A DNA stretch of 64,000 nt from Lucifuga dentata (GCA_014773175.1 VXCM01005013.1:1-64000), one strand, 5' to 3'; numbered from the stretch's first letter, positions 26,882 to 42,896 are shown. Notes: generated by a model not told the origin, from the letters alone. Program-made: numbers and translations.

Positions 26882-28725
26882 TTGTCTCAGGTGGCTTTTT
26901 CTGCACTGACAGCGTTAATGTATCCAGATTAAGGGGTCATACACAATCCTGCCACATAGGGCCTCTGTGTGCATTGCAGCACAATAATGGCTTAAAGTGA
27001 AATTAGGCGCCTCCACTTTCTGCTGCGTGAACTTAATAAGACACTAAACCATACAAGCACCCAACACGCATAATTTTCCATCCAGGCACTCAGTTATTAC
27101 CTGAAAGGGGGTCTGCCCACTGTTATTCTTTGTGTCTTTATTTGCTCCCCTGTATAGCAGAATTCGTGCACAGCTTTCCTGCAAGAAAAGGAATGGATCA
27201 GTGTTAATTTATTCTAAATTTAAATAAATTATGCTTATTTAAAATTCCATGTTGCTGTTTGTTCACAACTATGCATTGACTTTTTGCACATTTCCTTAAT
27301 GTAAATACTGCATCTTCAATTCTGTGTGACAAATACTCTTTTCAGTGGAAACTGGTGGAAATAAAAGAAATTTATGTAAAACTGGAAAGTTCAAATTTTA
27401 GAAAAATGTAATTTTCCATATTATTCACTCCAGTTTCTCATTTAGGCTTAATTGCTTTGCTGTCAGCACTATGTGATATATTATTCACAGGAAAAGAGAT
27501 TTGGAATGTATTACCCTTTTAAAATAATGTAATTTTACCTTCCCTGCTAAGGGGTCTCATACAAGTTCCCTCTAAATAGACTTTAATATGATTTTAGCAT
27601 TTGTGGGGTTTCTAGTTTGGGCTTCTGAACCTAAAGGGGGTCTCAGGAGGTCTACCTTACTCAACCAGGTAGTAAGAGGTGTTGAAAGTTCAGTTGAAAT
27701 ATTAGATTAAGGACATTTCACTGTTCACTCGAAAGGCTTCTGCAATTCTAACTAGTGGGGGGAAGATAACGGCGTTTACATGGCAGACACACCCACCACT
27801 GGATCACCACCAAACCCAGGTAGGAGGTGGGGGTGGTTTGGGGAAACACAACACCAATACAGAGTGTACCTGTTATTAACTACGTCTGCATCCCACAGTG
27901 GGCAGCCCCATATGGGCATGTCTGCCACATGAGGACAGATGTCATTACCTTTCCCTGTGCAAGTTAGAACTGAAGAAGCCTTTTGATGAACAGCAAAAAT
28001 CCTTCAGTCTAAATATTTTAGTCCTGCGTTTGCACTTTAGGAGGTAAAAATGTGTCAAACTATGTGGTTTTAGATGATTTCCACCTCATATTTTAAAGTA
28101 TGAGAAGGTGCTTTATTAGAGCTTTGTCACCTTATATAAATGGAAAGCAACTAAACTGAAAAAGCTCCTGGTAATGTGCATAAAATCTAAAATCTGATTT
28201 TCTTTTTACTCCACACAGAGCGGTTTGTGGTATTTGATCTCTTTGCTTTAATCTCTGTTCAATGAAATATATGTCTACCTTGTTATATAAAGCACAGATG
28301 TGCAAGGCAGTGTTTCCAGAGGCATTCTGGGAGGAGGAATCTGCCCCATAGAAGAGGAGATGCTCCAAGTGCTGGGAGTTACCATTCTGACACGCCTGAG
28401 GATGAAAGGATCATAAAAGAGGGATGGAAAGAGAGAGAGCGAGACGGGAAGGAGGATATGAAAGTGTTTGTTGAGAGACACAGGGAGAGATAGAAGGCGA
28501 CAGTTAATTAACACCAAAGTCAGAGGCGAGAAAACTGGGAGAGAATACAAGTGAGATCCAATAACAATATTCATATAATAACCATATTTATATAATTTCA
28601 GAATAGCTAAATTTAAATACATTATATCCCACCATGAAATTCAAGTTATAGTCTGTTTCACCTCAAAAATATTGGTATCAATGTTAGCCCTCAAAATTCA
28701 ATTTCAGTCCAATTCCATGCAAGAA

Positions 28726-28765
<40 letters not shown>

Positions 28766-31700
28766 TGTAAAATGGAGACCATGAGTGGCTAGAAGAGCAA
28801 AAGAGGCAGATGCTGATGGAGTGATGGTGACCACGCTGAGATGAAGAGGCTGGTACCTGTTTTTCCTCCTGGCCTCGGCTCCCTGCTTCATATGAGGTCA
28901 CACGAGGGGGATGGGATGGATGAGAGGAGACAATGTTTTATGGCATGAATGGTTTTTGATGTAAACACAAATAATATACATATACAGAGACACTGTAGAA
29001 TGAGGACGCATGCACAGTTGTGTCATTATGTCACAAAACGGAACCTTTAGATTGGAAGAGTCTATCTGTTGGTTGATTTAACTGCGTAAATGCATTTGGG
29101 GAGATAATAAACAGTCAAACCTGCGACTGAAAGATTATATATAACATTCAGTATTTGAGCTAAATTGTAGTGAATTATCCAGAATTATTCTTCTGAAGGG
29201 GATGAAGTCGTGCAAACACACCTGATGTGTCTCATCCCAGCCATTCTCGTCCCTGATGCCCAGCATGGCTCGGTGGAAAAGCAGTGTTTCGCAGCAGGAG
29301 GTGTCGCCCCCTGTCAGCACAGTGTGGTAGAGCGGCGTGAGCCCTCGACGGTCCTTATAGTCTGGAGATGCACCCAGAGACAGCAGAACCTGAGGGACAC
29401 AGCAGCAAGATGAACCTGAAATTCTGAAAAGTTGTTGCCGATAACAAACATACTTATTAAGAGGTTTATGAGGTTTATTAAGAGGTTTACAACTGTTTCT
29501 CTGTGCAGGACTAGAATGATGATTTATAACTTTCAGAGCTAAAATATAACTGTAACAGCAGGGAGGAATAACATCTTTGGGTTGTGAAAGTGTTCCAAGG
29601 TAGTTTAGAAAAGTCAAGAAATAATACATTTTAAAGGGCACATATTATAGTTTTTTCATGTTTTTAAATTGTATTTAGGTGTCTATTTTAAGACATCTGC
29701 AATGCTTCAGTGTGCAAAAAAAAAAAAAAAAAANAAAAAAAAAAAAAAAAAATAAAATTCACATTGATCCACATCTACTCCCCAGAGCTGCACCACTATG
29801 CACACTGAGTGAAAACAGGCCTTTTTTAGGAATTGTCTTTTTAAGGCCGCCCTCTTGAGAAAGCCTACTCTGTTCTGATTGGCCAGCTGCAACAGGCCTG
29901 ACATATAAACACCCACAGACTGTGAAACATGGATGCTGGCCAAACACTCGCCCACTAGACTCGTACTTTGTGGAGTGTGTCAACCAGATGTGTTACATGT
30001 TGACATAAACATGTTAGAGGAATAAAGGACCAATTAAAAGCTTTCAGGGCAGTTCAGGACCTGTGGGAGGCATTTTGTGGGTAGGTGTAGTTTGTAGAGT
30101 GGGGGATCTATTTATTCAGTTATAGAAATTTAATCTGTCATATTTTTTCAGAACAATTAAGAATCACTGAATTAAAAATTAAATACTCCTTTAAAATCTG
30201 AGATAATATGTCATCTTACAGAAATGTACCTGGTGTAGGTATGACTTTATGTTTTAATAGAAACAATAACTTCTCGGTTGCTTTGTTAAATAAGCCGACA
30301 TCATGTGTGAGTGTGTACCAGCAGGGCAGTGTGTCGGTGGCCTCGAACAGCCTTGTGTAGTGGTGTGAGTCCATCTTTGGCCCGGAAATCAATATGAGCC
30401 CCCCATTCCACCAGGACTCGGATGGCCTCGCCTCCCCCCGGCTCACACTGTACCGCCAGCGATAGAGGAGTCTCTGGAGGAGACGGAGACAGAAAGATTT
30501 TCAGATTTATAGACAGATTCAAATAAACATATAGAGCATCAGATCAAGTTTTAGATTGTCAGGGGGAGGGGGAGGGGTGGGGGTTCAGAGAGAGAGGGAC
30601 ATAGTTTCAGATATGAATCGGGGCTTTCAGGTAGCAGAGAAGATGATGGGATAAGTAAGGTATGGATGATGGATGATTAAGAGTGTGGGTGGGTTGACAA
30701 AGTTTAGACAAATAGAAGAGGATGGATTAACCAGGTATATGTAGGCTGAACAGGTGATTAAGAAAGTTTCCAAAATTATCAGTGATACATGGAAAGATAA
30801 AAGCATTCATCACAGAATGCTGGCTGTCATGGCAACAAGAGTTTTTGGCAATGAGGTAAAACAGCTTTCTTAGATCTCAGGTACAAATAATTTGAGGGAA
30901 TAATTTGATTGCACTTCCTCTAGTTGTAACCATGTCATGAAGACTTAGGGGGTGTCTACTCTGCAGCCCCTGGCAGTGATGCAATCAGACTCTACTGATG
31001 GAAACCACACTCAATACAGAATTTTTTTCATGTCTTGATAAAAAGCGCTCAACGGGAGCCTTCAATTGAGCTGGAAAGCATGGAGAGAGTTTCAGAGAAA
31101 CAGACGGGTCAGATGTAGAAAGCAGATTGGAGACCCAGGACCAGAGAGCCATGTTTGACACCTCTCTGCCCTGCACAGACATAATGCTGTGTTCATACAG
31201 CATGTTAAGATCAATTCCTAATCAGCTTTGACATCCAAATTTTATGAATTTATGAATGTGAATTATGTAGTGTTTCCTGTTTTGCAGAAAATATAAACAA
31301 ACATAATGAACTTAACATGATCTCTTCTTGAAACATGATTCTTAACACCCAAAATGGGATTTTCAGGTATAAAATGCACATACATCCTTCCCATATGTTA
31401 TGAGTGCAGCAGGATAGTCATTATGGCTGCTCTCTGCTGCCCCCCAGTGTTCTGCAAGTGGAAGTGTGTTTAACACCCATGGTAACAGACTGTGTTTTGT
31501 TTTGACACTTGCTCCCAGAGCGGGTGGAGTGACATGGAAACGCACATCCAAACTGTAAATGAGCCGTCTGTTTCCCAGAATAAGGACTAAGAGGATCTGA
31601 AAAAAGATGCCATATTGGCTCAGATACTTGACAAAGTGTTAAGCCAGCATGCTGCAAAGCTGAGGGCAGAAAAAGAGGCAGGAGTTTTGTTGTTTTCTGA

Positions 31701-34477
31701 GTCAAGGTCAAGGGTACAGGGGAGAGCCATAAGCCATACAGGTACCACTGTTACTGCAACAGCTAGGTCAATGGCAACCAGTGTGCCAATTAATCTTGGA
31801 GTACGAGATGGTTGGCCTCTTGGGGATGCTTGAATCAAAAACACGCAGCCATATGTTCACTAATGTTATGACTCTCTGTGAGGGGTCATCAGATTCAGGT
31901 CAAGGATGATATAAGCAGATGAAGAGATTGGATGGATGGATGGATGGATGGATGGATGGATGGATGGATGGATGAAGTGGGATCAGGAAGGAAGTGCAAT
32001 CAGTTTATTATTTGCTTTCATGTGAAGTATTTTATCCAGTATTTTAAAGTTCTTGACTACTCTTGGAAGGAAAAATACAGTTTGAAGGAAAAATCTTAGA
32101 TAGCTTTATTTGGTCCTATTTTCATCATCCTCTGTCCTCTGAGAACTGAGAATCACCTCTAAAAATCAAACCATCTTATCATTCAACATTCTGTTTCCAT
32201 TGCAGCATATTGAATTATTGTTAATTTGTCTTTATTCTGGCATCAGTCAGAAATGCCTTCCAATGTCTGGGATTTCAACCTCTGAGCAGCTCTGCTCTGA
32301 CTGATTTTTAAGAGTTTGGATCTACCACTGAGCTGTATCACAGACATCTTATCTCCCTAAGAGCTAAAGTGGAGCTTCAGACACTCAAGCAGGACTTTCA
32401 GGGTCCTTCAAATGTCTGGGCTCATGCAGGACAAAGTGGGTCAAAGGCATTTTATGTCAACAAGACTGCTGCTCTTTGCAGCAACATGCTCACAAAGATT
32501 ATATTAAGAGAATCGGCATCATGTTTAATCTCTAGGCTATATCTACCTTTGATTTCACTCTTTTAATCTTTCTGGTTTTTGTCATATTTGTTTATTTGCT
32601 AATCATTTAAATTATGATTTATAAAAATGCAGTGCAAATAGAGTTTGTAACAAATTCTAATTCTATTTAAATAATAGATGGGTAAGTTAGAGACGGACTG
32701 CTTCTGTAGATAAAGTGAGAGATGTTTTGGTAAATACTAAATGACAAAGGAGAGGTGACAGTTCCTTGACTTCTGTGGCATTTAAGGCCTCACCGCCAGT
32801 GTCAGAATCCTGGTAGTTTGGATCGAGGCCCTTATCTAAGAACTTTGCCATCTTGTCCACGGTGCTGGTTTGGATATAATCCATGAACTTCTTCAGGCTG
32901 GCCTGTAAGAGAAGAGAAAGGTGAACAAAGAACATAACATACTGAGCACAATGCAATACAGTTTAGCACAGCACAGATTTTAACCCAAACACACCAGTGC
33001 ACTCAAATGAACATCCAATATATGCATACACATGCACAAATGCAGCCTTAGTGACACACACACACACACATACACACACATTCATATGCATGCATAAAAC
33101 ACTGTATTGATTTTCATTCGCTTACATAATGTCAGTGCATTCATATTAATGAAATAGCTCAAATCCAGTCACAAATGCACATTTTGTGCATAAAAGGGTT
33201 TGTACCTTAGTGTGCAGTTTGGCCAGCTGCTTCTCATCCAGATTGGTTTGTTTGTACACCCTGGTCTTATAACGAAACTAAGTCCACAAAAAAGAAAGAG
33301 AGGGAAAAAAAGGAGTTAATCCTAACATGGAGGGCATTTGTCCTCAATTCTCTTAGTTTTTGGCCTAGATCCACAAAAAGGCCTGCAGATTTATTGCACT
33401 GAGAAGCTTTTTGTGATTTGCTATAGAAGCCTCCCCTTTTACTTCACTGAAGACAAGAAAAGTGAAATAAATTTTGTGGATTTACAGCACTCTAAAGAAG
33501 GTTTTAAGTTCCACAGGGTTGTGATATAACATGAACTGAAGGTGACTGTACAGACTGGTTAAGATGAGCAGGTAGAATAACAAGAGCTATGAAACTTCAA
33601 GGAGGGAAAAACTGGCTTTGACTTAATTAACAAGCTGCATCACAACTTGCATATTAGTACACTCTCTTGCATCTGTACGAAAAGAAGACTGGAAGAATAC
33701 CTCCAGATAAGGTACACCTTTCTCAAAGGATTGTGGGTACTCTCTGAGCAGCCTCTCCTCCTCCAGAAACTTGGCATCGTGGCCGTCGGTGGCAGGCTGG
33801 AACAGTCCGTAGTTCAGGACGTCACGCAGAGATTCGGTCAGGGAGCACAGAACCTGCTGCTTTGCTTTCCACACTGTGGCATCTGGGTTGAACCGTAGAC
33901 ATTTCTGTAAGACACACACAAGGAAGCATAGTTTAGTTTACAGCACACACAGCAGAGTTAACTCAGAAGAGCAGGGAGTACAATAAATAAAAGTTTTTAT
34001 TCACTTTCAATAGTAATTGTGGTTTACAAGAACCAAAAAAATGTTTGCAGAAAATACATGAATCAAATCAATAAAAATGAGTAAAAAGACACTTTTAAAC
34101 ACCCAAAGAGACCCTACCTGAAGACTTCTCTCTGTAATATCAAGGACCTAAAACTGATCAATAAAGTAATAAACTCCTTCTCAAACCACCATGTAGCCAA
34201 TTTAAAGTTGCAGAAATTTGGCAAATTTGAACTTTTTTTCAGATTCACGGTGAGTAAAGAGTATGTTCTACATTATGCTCCAGATGCTATTTGTCTTGTG
34301 AGCCAGCAGGGGGAGACAACACAGGGTAAACCTGGTGAGAGCCTGTGGCCTCAGTTAGCACACAGGATATGAATGACAGTTGGGTATGAAGTTTTTAGTG
34401 TCTTCGTCCAAATGCTTAAGAGGTTAGACTCAGAAAAGTCCAGCATAACTCTATATTCAGATGGCTGAAGCTCACTC

Positions 34478-34530
<53 letters not shown>

Positions 34531-34943
34531 GGAGGTGGGTTGGACTGCTGACCTTGAGGCAACAGCAGGATTGGCCCAGCAGAGCTAGCAGCTGCCTTTG
34601 CTGCATTACCAGAACATTGTCACTCATCTTAATCTCCTAACAGATGTTCCATTGTGTGTGTGTGTATGTATGTATGTGCACGCGCGTGTGCACCACAAAG
34701 ATAAACCCTACATAGAGATTTGTGCTGTGCAGAGGTGTAACATAACATTTTCTCTCTCTATTTTATTCAGTGTCTCTGTTCGCGCACAGCCAACCCAGTC
34801 ACCATGGAAACCTGGTTCATTAGTGGAGCAAGCTGCTTGTTGCCATAGAGACATCCCTGTGTTCCCTTGGAGATGGGGTACTGGGCGAGTGTGCTTGTGT
34901 GTGCGTGTGTGTGTGCTTTCATATCTGTAAGTGTGTGTGTGTG

Positions 34944-34977
<34 letters not shown>

Positions 34978-35545
34978 GGGGGGGCTTATAGCAGCACAGT
35001 AAATGACAGTGTTGGAGCAAAGGGAAGTGAATAGCGCTGTAAGATTTGAGTATAGGAGAGAATGAGAGGATGAATACTGTAGGTGGACCTGCATGTGTGT
35101 GTGTGTGTTCACATACACACATACACACATGCACAGGTCCCATCAAAGGATGAAGGCTAACACATTGAGGCTAAAATAAGTTTTCTATCACAGGAGATAT
35201 GAAGGTGACCCATTTATAACACAAAAAGAAGTTTCCCACAATCCAACTGAGCAATTCTAACACCAGTGAAATCTGCCGATCATCATGATGTGGATTACTG
35301 GAATTGTGTATTAAATATTGTGTATTAAATTTGCATTCAATAGCGTAAGAGACTTGCAGACTTTAGTGAGGCAGCCAAGTTCCTCATTGATCTTTCCTCT
35401 TCCAGGAATATGATTGATTCCCCAGCTTCGAACCAGCCAGCCAATTAGGCTCGTCACAGATTCTGCCTCCCTATCAGGGCTCAGAGTGTTTTCCCACTGA
35501 TTGGCCCCATATCACACACATTTTGCACTGTTAGTCATGTGAGTG

Positions 35546-35577
<32 letters not shown>

Positions 35578-36153
35578 CTGAAATGCTGCAATGAGTCTTA
35601 TGCTGTGCTGTGCTAAAAATGACAGTCATTAGAGTCACAGATAGCCTTGCAACTTGTGTTTCCAAGACAGCACATATGCAGTTGAGTGTTTGGAGCGCCC
35701 TCTAGTGGTTACAGTGCTTTTTTAGGAACTTGATGAGTAATAAATAGCTTTATTTCAGCGTCAAATGTACAAAAATATGATTTATAAGACGGTTTCCTGT
35801 TATTTGCTCCTTTCAACCCATGCTGGTTCAGGTCCACAAGTGCACTGTGGGTAAAAATTGTTGTAAAAGAGTTAATGAACATGCCAAAATGTCATTTATG
35901 AACTCCATCCTCTATGATTTCATCTATCCAGCTGCAATTAATCAAATAAAGAAGACAATTGATTCAAGTATATCACTAAAAATATGCATCAGCAAAAATA
36001 TGTTTGCTGCTGTTTGAAATCACAATAATAACTGATATTATAAGAACTGCGTGAATTATTCATGAGATAACAGACTGGTTGAGGTGGTACAGAGGTTTAT
36101 CCAATACTGGTGAGTCCAGCATTGTGGGTGGGAAGCTGCTGTTTGTTGTTTTT

Positions 36154-36198
<45 letters not shown>

Positions 36199-36604
36199 GA
36201 GAAGATTTCCTGAAAGCTTCCATCCCGGACATTAGAATTTTACTTGGCTTAATAAGACAAATATGCAGAACCATTTTAGTATTTTCTTTTTTACATTAAA
36301 AAAAAAAAACTTTCCTCGTGCATTAAGCTCTCCTGTCTTCCTTTTGCTTTTTTTCNTACATTAAAAAAAAAAAACTTTCCTCGTGCATTAAGCTCTCCTG
36401 TCTTCCTTTTGCTTTTTTTCATTATGCAGACCAAAAATTTTGTCTTGCTTCCTGAAGCTGTAATCACACTTTCCCACTCACATACACCCACTCACTCTGT
36501 CCATGCTGCTCTTCATCTTCTCCCTGCCTATCTCTATCTTATTCTCCCTCCTTCCCTCGCTCCATCTTTCTCGAACATCTCTGTCACTGTTTTCTGTGCA
36601 GAAA

Positions 36605-36658
<54 letters not shown>

Positions 36659-36739
36659 TCCCTCTGGCCCTTTTCTGCAGGCCAAGTGCAGGGGGACTAG
36701 AAGCCTTTAATGAGATCTATAGGGAACACTCCCTCCCCC

Positions 36740-36786
<47 letters not shown>

Positions 36787-39700
36787 CACAAACTCCACCC
36801 ATATCGCCATTTAAATCAACTTCTCTTACTCTGAGTAGCTTTCTGCTTCTTTCAACCCCTCCTCAATTCTTCTTCCATAGGAAGAACAAAATCTTTATGC
36901 ATTCCTGTGCTCAACTCTCACCTTTCTAATGCCCTCTCATGCAGCCTCCCCCCCCCCCCCCNCCCCCCCCATATTTCCTCTCTATTATCTCAGCTCCTCT
37001 GTTCACCTTTGGGTCTCACCCTTTTATTAATGTTCAACCTCTCTGACTGATCTGGAGAAGCGAGTATGCATGATGGGCAGAGACAATGCACTGACCAGTC
37101 TAAGTAGTGCATATACAATATCTTTAATAGGCTGTCGCACGTAAGCGTCTATGTATGTGCATATATGCGTTTCATTCTGTACATGTTTGTTAGGCCGAAT
37201 CTTGCCTGAGGGCTGCAGCTTAAACTTCACCGCTGCAGAATTTACTTCAAGGCAAAGAGGGAAGAAAACTCATTTGTTTCACGCTGTTTAATTCGCTCAG
37301 CACGTAAATGCCAACTTGACTGTATGTGGCTGAACTTATTTGACAGTATAATAAATGTGCATGCAAACTTGCCTTCGCTTAAACCTTCTGCTGTGACATG
37401 ATCATTTCAATAATTTGTGACACACAGATCTGATTGATCTGCTGTGCACAAGCAAATGAGTGGACCAGTTTCTCCTTCGTCAGAAAGTGGTGGAACAAAC
37501 CTCATGTAATGTCAATCAGCGAAAGAGCAGCTGCAGAAGTCTTCCAATGCTTTTCTTGATTAAAACTAAAAAAAAAAAAAAAAAAANCCAAAAAAAAAAA
37601 ATAAAATAAAAAATAAAAAATAAAAAATTCAATGTAAAGAATTGTCCCTGTTGGACTTGTATTATTGAGTATATTGATGTAATAGCAATTTGGTGTACAA
37701 CAACAAAAATCCCCAAAACTGAAGACTTAAGATTTTCACCTGACACATGAAAAATTCATACAGTTTGGAATAAAATAAGCAAATTTTGCAACGATAAAAT
37801 AAAATGCTCCAAAGAAAGAGATATCAGGTTTGTCACTCAAAAATGAAGACCCAGTTTTTGGGATTTTCATGCTTTCAGGTCAGGTCAGGATGATATGCTT
37901 CTCTCCAAAAATCTCTGACCTGTTTTCCTTTCTAAAACTCAAGAGATAGTGTCTAAAAACTGATTGTACCATCAAGTGCAAACAAGGCTGAGATACAAGA
38001 CTTTTATCCAAAAACAGCGATCATTAAAAGTGCAATATTTCCCTGTGAAATGTAATGGAGCAGAAGTAGGAAAGCATGAAATGTAAATCCTTACTGTAAG
38101 TTTGAGTACAAACACCTATCCACTTCTGATACACAAGCATAATTAATCAGTAATCAGCCCCGTTAGTGGAGTGCCAAAAAAGTCTTCAACACACTCACTT
38201 GTGTCCCAGAAGTGAGAAACAGACTCAAAGAAAGACCAAAAGACCTTCAATGGACAAAATTAGGACATCGACATCACAGTACAGACCTCCTTCTTATAAA
38301 ACACTCTGGGTGTTTGATGAATGTGTCAGTCTAATAGTGTGTTCAACAGGATGCCATAGCAACCTGAGTTCTCTCTATCCCCAGCATGAGCAAAGGATAA
38401 AGTACATCCCTGTGAATTCTAAGGAACTATTAATAGCTACTGTTTTAGCACCTATTTAGCATCACCCAAAATCCCTCTGACCGGCAGAAAATGGTGTGAA
38501 CTGTGGAAGTGACGCAGCAGTGTTGACTGACAATGGCTTCAGAGAGAGATCTCCAAAATAGGCTTGAGGAAATGAGCACCAAAGGTAAATCCCACAGGTG
38601 GGGAGCAGGATGTGTTAGGTTTCCTCTGTGTTCTCTTGAAATGTTAGTCTGCAAGAACTACAGCTCACAGTTTGGCTCTGCCTTGTTGCACAGAAAATTA
38701 ACTTACACTTTTCTGACAATAAATCTGGTCTGCTGTGTCAGGATCACACCTCTGATGCCTGTCAATGTGAGATCATCTCTTGTGTTTTCCAGGCCGGGAC
38801 TGTTCACAGCCATGTCCCACAGCCACATGTCCTCTGCAAACTTCAAAAGAGAAATGGACAAAATTCTGTCCTTCCTGTTTATGAAGTTAAGTAACCCTGT
38901 TGTAGTATTTCATACTACATATTATTTTCCCAGATATCTGGGTTACAGATAGGTAAGGTAAGATAACCTTTATTGTCCCAAATGAAAATTTGTCTTGGAC
39001 ATATAGAGCACACATAGCTGCTTATGTCAGTAATGATAAACAACAACACAACATGTAAAAAATAAACCACAGACATACACCTGCCAGTGCAAAAAGTACA
39101 TTAAATATTATGTATACACATTATGTTACCCCAACACCTAAGAGGCTATTCTACTCAGTTTTGTCTTAATTTCAACGATGATTTCAATTATTTCAATCTG
39201 AACTGAGAAGGCTATGTATGCTGAGTTTATAATGTTTTTTTCTGGTTCCATAGATGTAAAAGCACTGATGGTTATGATGTACATTAAATTTTTGTCTCTG
39301 TGTTAAGTTGAGGTTATTGCATTACTATTTTTCTTGATGGAAGCTTTTCCATGCAATGATATCGCCATCACCATTTGTCTTGTCTTTTGAATTACAGTGT
39401 TTCATTGCTGTGTGTTCAGTCTGACTTTTGATGGTTAACTTGCAATGTTTGGGCTTCGAGCTGCCAATGCAGGCAAAAGTTTGCTTGTTTTGGAGCTTTT
39501 CTATTAATTGTGCCAAAATATCCAAATCAAATAAACTTGATCATGTTATATAACTGAAATTAACGTAATCACAACAGCTTTTATGCTTCCATGGCTCTGT
39601 ACTTTACATAATCACATCACTAGAATCATCAATGTCAACTTTCAAATCAAGGCTTTGTCAGCAAATATCTCTTTAGCATCATTCATATACGCATTTAAAC

Positions 39701-40871
39701 ATTAAAGGAGAATCTTTTCCCTTACATGCGTGCACACAGTTCCAACATCCTGAGTGTGGATTGATCACCTCTATGGTTTTTACATGACGTGATCAAACTG
39801 CATCCTACACTTATTTCAGAGGTGCTTACTTTATATAAGGTTCATAAGTTGTGAATAATGGCTTTATTAATCAATAATACATCATTTATTGATGCTTTAT
39901 AAATGATCAATAAGCAATTTTAAACATTAGGGCTACCAGGTTGTGAAAAATCCCTGTCTGATATACATCCATTTAAAGCCATTGCCTTTAATAAAGTCTT
40001 CCTAACATCGATAACGTTAGACTTATTATGGAGGTATATAAAATGAGAGCCATGTGACCCTTAATTAAAAACCTTTATTAATAACATTCCTTACTTTATA
40101 ATAAACCGTAAAGTCAGCAGGTAAGGATTGTAGTCACTAATAAAGAGCACTTCCACTACAATAATCCATCTAGCAAATGGTCGAACTGTCTATCTGTCTT
40201 CCTGATGAAGAGTCAAATCATACCGGTGGATGACATACTTATCTCTAAAGCTTTCATAAATTATTCATTTGCCCATTAATAATTAAGTGATTAATCATCC
40301 ACTAATAGAGCCATTTGTTACAACTTTTAAACCCTTAGACTACAGTATATTAGAAAGTGGTACCACTGACTAAACGAAACAAGGATGTGTATGTGCGTAT
40401 GGATGTGTATGATTTCTTTTTAAGTGCCTCTCTGCATTACTGCATGTGGATGCTCCTTCGTCAGTCCAAATCTGCCTCCTTCAATTCATATCATCTGCAT
40501 TTGCGTGCTGCAGTTCCTCCCTCATCTCATTACAACACAATTAACGAGCAATTACAGTTTATTGAGGGTGAATTAGCTGACATGTAGAACAGACCTAATG
40601 CACTGGGAGTGTAAAGGGATATTATCCAACACCAGTGAGAGAAGGAGGGAGAAAGAGAGAGAGGGGTGAGGGAAGATGACCCAGAGGGAAAAAAAAGAGA
40701 TGATCGGAGGGTTTCTGTCTAAAATAAAGGAGGGCAGGATTGAGAATGAAAAATGGCCCATGGAGGTTGAGTGAGGACACGAGAGAGAGTGTGTGTAAAT
40801 GAATAAATGTCAGAATGATGGTGGGCTATAACTCTCATGACCCTGGAGAGCAGGAGTGTGTGTGTGTGTGT

Positions 40872-40908
<37 letters not shown>

Positions 40909-40972
40909 GAGAGAGAACATCTTTGCAGGAAGTCTATAAGGTCAATTTCATTTTCATTTTATCTGTAGGAAT

Positions 40973-41013
<41 letters not shown>

Positions 41014-42849
41014 ATCTAAAGACTGATATATTGTCTTTTTAGTATATATTTGAGACCCAAGGGTGAATTTGAATGAATTACATACTGGTAAGTCAATGTT
41101 ATCTACAGTACTTTTGTCATCAAATATCATATGAATACACTGTACTTGCTAATGTTGAGAGTCCAGAATTACAGAACTTAACACAAAGTGGGTCATCAGA
41201 GGGTCAAAACGTTTAATATATTAAACAAAACAACAAAAATAGAGAAAAATACTGCACCAATTAATTGCTTTAAAGGGGACGCATTATATAATTTTTCATG
41301 TTCTTACTTTTATTTTGCAGTCTATTTGGAGTCTATTACTCTTGACTTGCTGCAGCACTGTTGTGCACACTGAGTGAAAACCGACTGTTTTAGGTGCTGT
41401 GCACATGCTTCATGGGTGCGTCTAACTAGATGTGTAGGCGGGTAAATTCAAATGTATTTCATGTTGATGTCAACATGTTACAGAAGTAAAGGATGAATCA
41501 AATCAAAGGACCGTTCAGGAACTGTGGGATCGTCTTACTGGATGCATTTCTAAAGACGTGAACCAAATTTAGCAACTTTTTCAGTGTTCATAGCACACCA
41601 TTACACAATAAAATGAGATAAAATTTTATAAAGTAGAATACGACCCCTTTAAAATTAAATCATTGTTTCATTTCCGCCTCTTGCAGGTCACAGAAATTAA
41701 AAAGCTTTGTAGTAGGAAAAACCTTTAAAATCTTCAGTGAAAACTTGGATTATGTCCTATGTTTGTATTTTTTTTTTTTTTTTTTTTGTATTTTTTTTAT
41801 AATTAAAATAAATAAGTACATGTTAAAGATGTGATAAAAATGCAGTTTAGGAGTTCAGGAGCAAAGACACAACAGTTGAATATGAATGAAATGAATGAAA
41901 GTCAGGAGATTCCCTGGAATGATTCAGGATGATTCAGTGTGTGACTAACATTTTGATTGACTTCATGCATATGTATGAATCTCTGTTTGTACTATTGTTA
42001 TTTTGGGTTCAGCTCCATGATTTAATTTTTGTTTCACTTTTCCACATTGACAAGTACAAAGTTCTCATTGCAAAAGGTGAAAATTGATGTATCATTTATT
42101 TATTTATTAGGAGGAATTCCAAATGTAAATCTATTGAACATTAACATAAAATATATTGGTTGCCTAAATTCTCCAATTTGTCTCTTTCTCTGTGCTTCAG
42201 TTTCTATCCGCTTTCTTCTCTTTCTTTCAATACTCACTTTATCAATCTCCATCCATCTCGATCTGATTTTATCTGTCCAGTTATTTATCCCGATTCACTT
42301 GTCTCTCTCCATCTACCTTCTGTCTTTATCTCCATCCATCTACCCCATCTCCATCTACCTCCATTTACTTTTATCTTTTTCTTTCTACCTCGATCTATAA
42401 TTCTAGATACATCCACCTCTGCCTACCTCCATCCGCCTTGTTCTATTTCTTTCTTACTCTATTCCAAAACGTTCATGTCTAATGTATGTGTCACCTTCTA
42501 CTGTACCTCCGTCTCTCCGCCTTTATGTCACGACTGAAAAATCTGCGAGGTTTTGACCACAAGCTTGGATGAACATTCCCGTCCCACCCCATTTATCCAT
42601 CTTTTTTAAATTAAACTTTGATGCCGATTTGTTAGAATAAATCAGAAGCTGTAAATAATTTATGGATGGATTATAAAAACACTGAAGCGCACACGCTTGT
42701 GTATCCACACGCGCACACAAACTGCTGAAAACACCCATGCACAGATCAATAATAAACCACACAGCAGCAAGAGGGAGGAAGAAGCATTGAGTGAGATATT
42801 CATAGTTCACTGGGATGGAAGCTGGTAAATTTAAAATGTAGACACGTAT

Positions 42850-42896
<47 letters not shown>

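Larger units (their letters stand above)
25948..27100 (-). other. shank1 intron between coding exons 9 and 8
   Basis: Contains a partial family B copy directly abutting a complete family A copy, then a CA microsatellite at 26838-26878. No exon signals. Confidence 0.85.

Noticed and set aside
31421..31844. Overlapping open frames around 31.4-31.8 kb on both strands
   Set aside because: Short, no domain, and inside a shank1 intron with no splice support.
42029..42537. Plus-strand open frames of about 125 residues, Ser/Ile/His/Leu-rich
   Set aside because: Derived from a degenerate CCATC/CTCC low-complexity pyrimidine tract.
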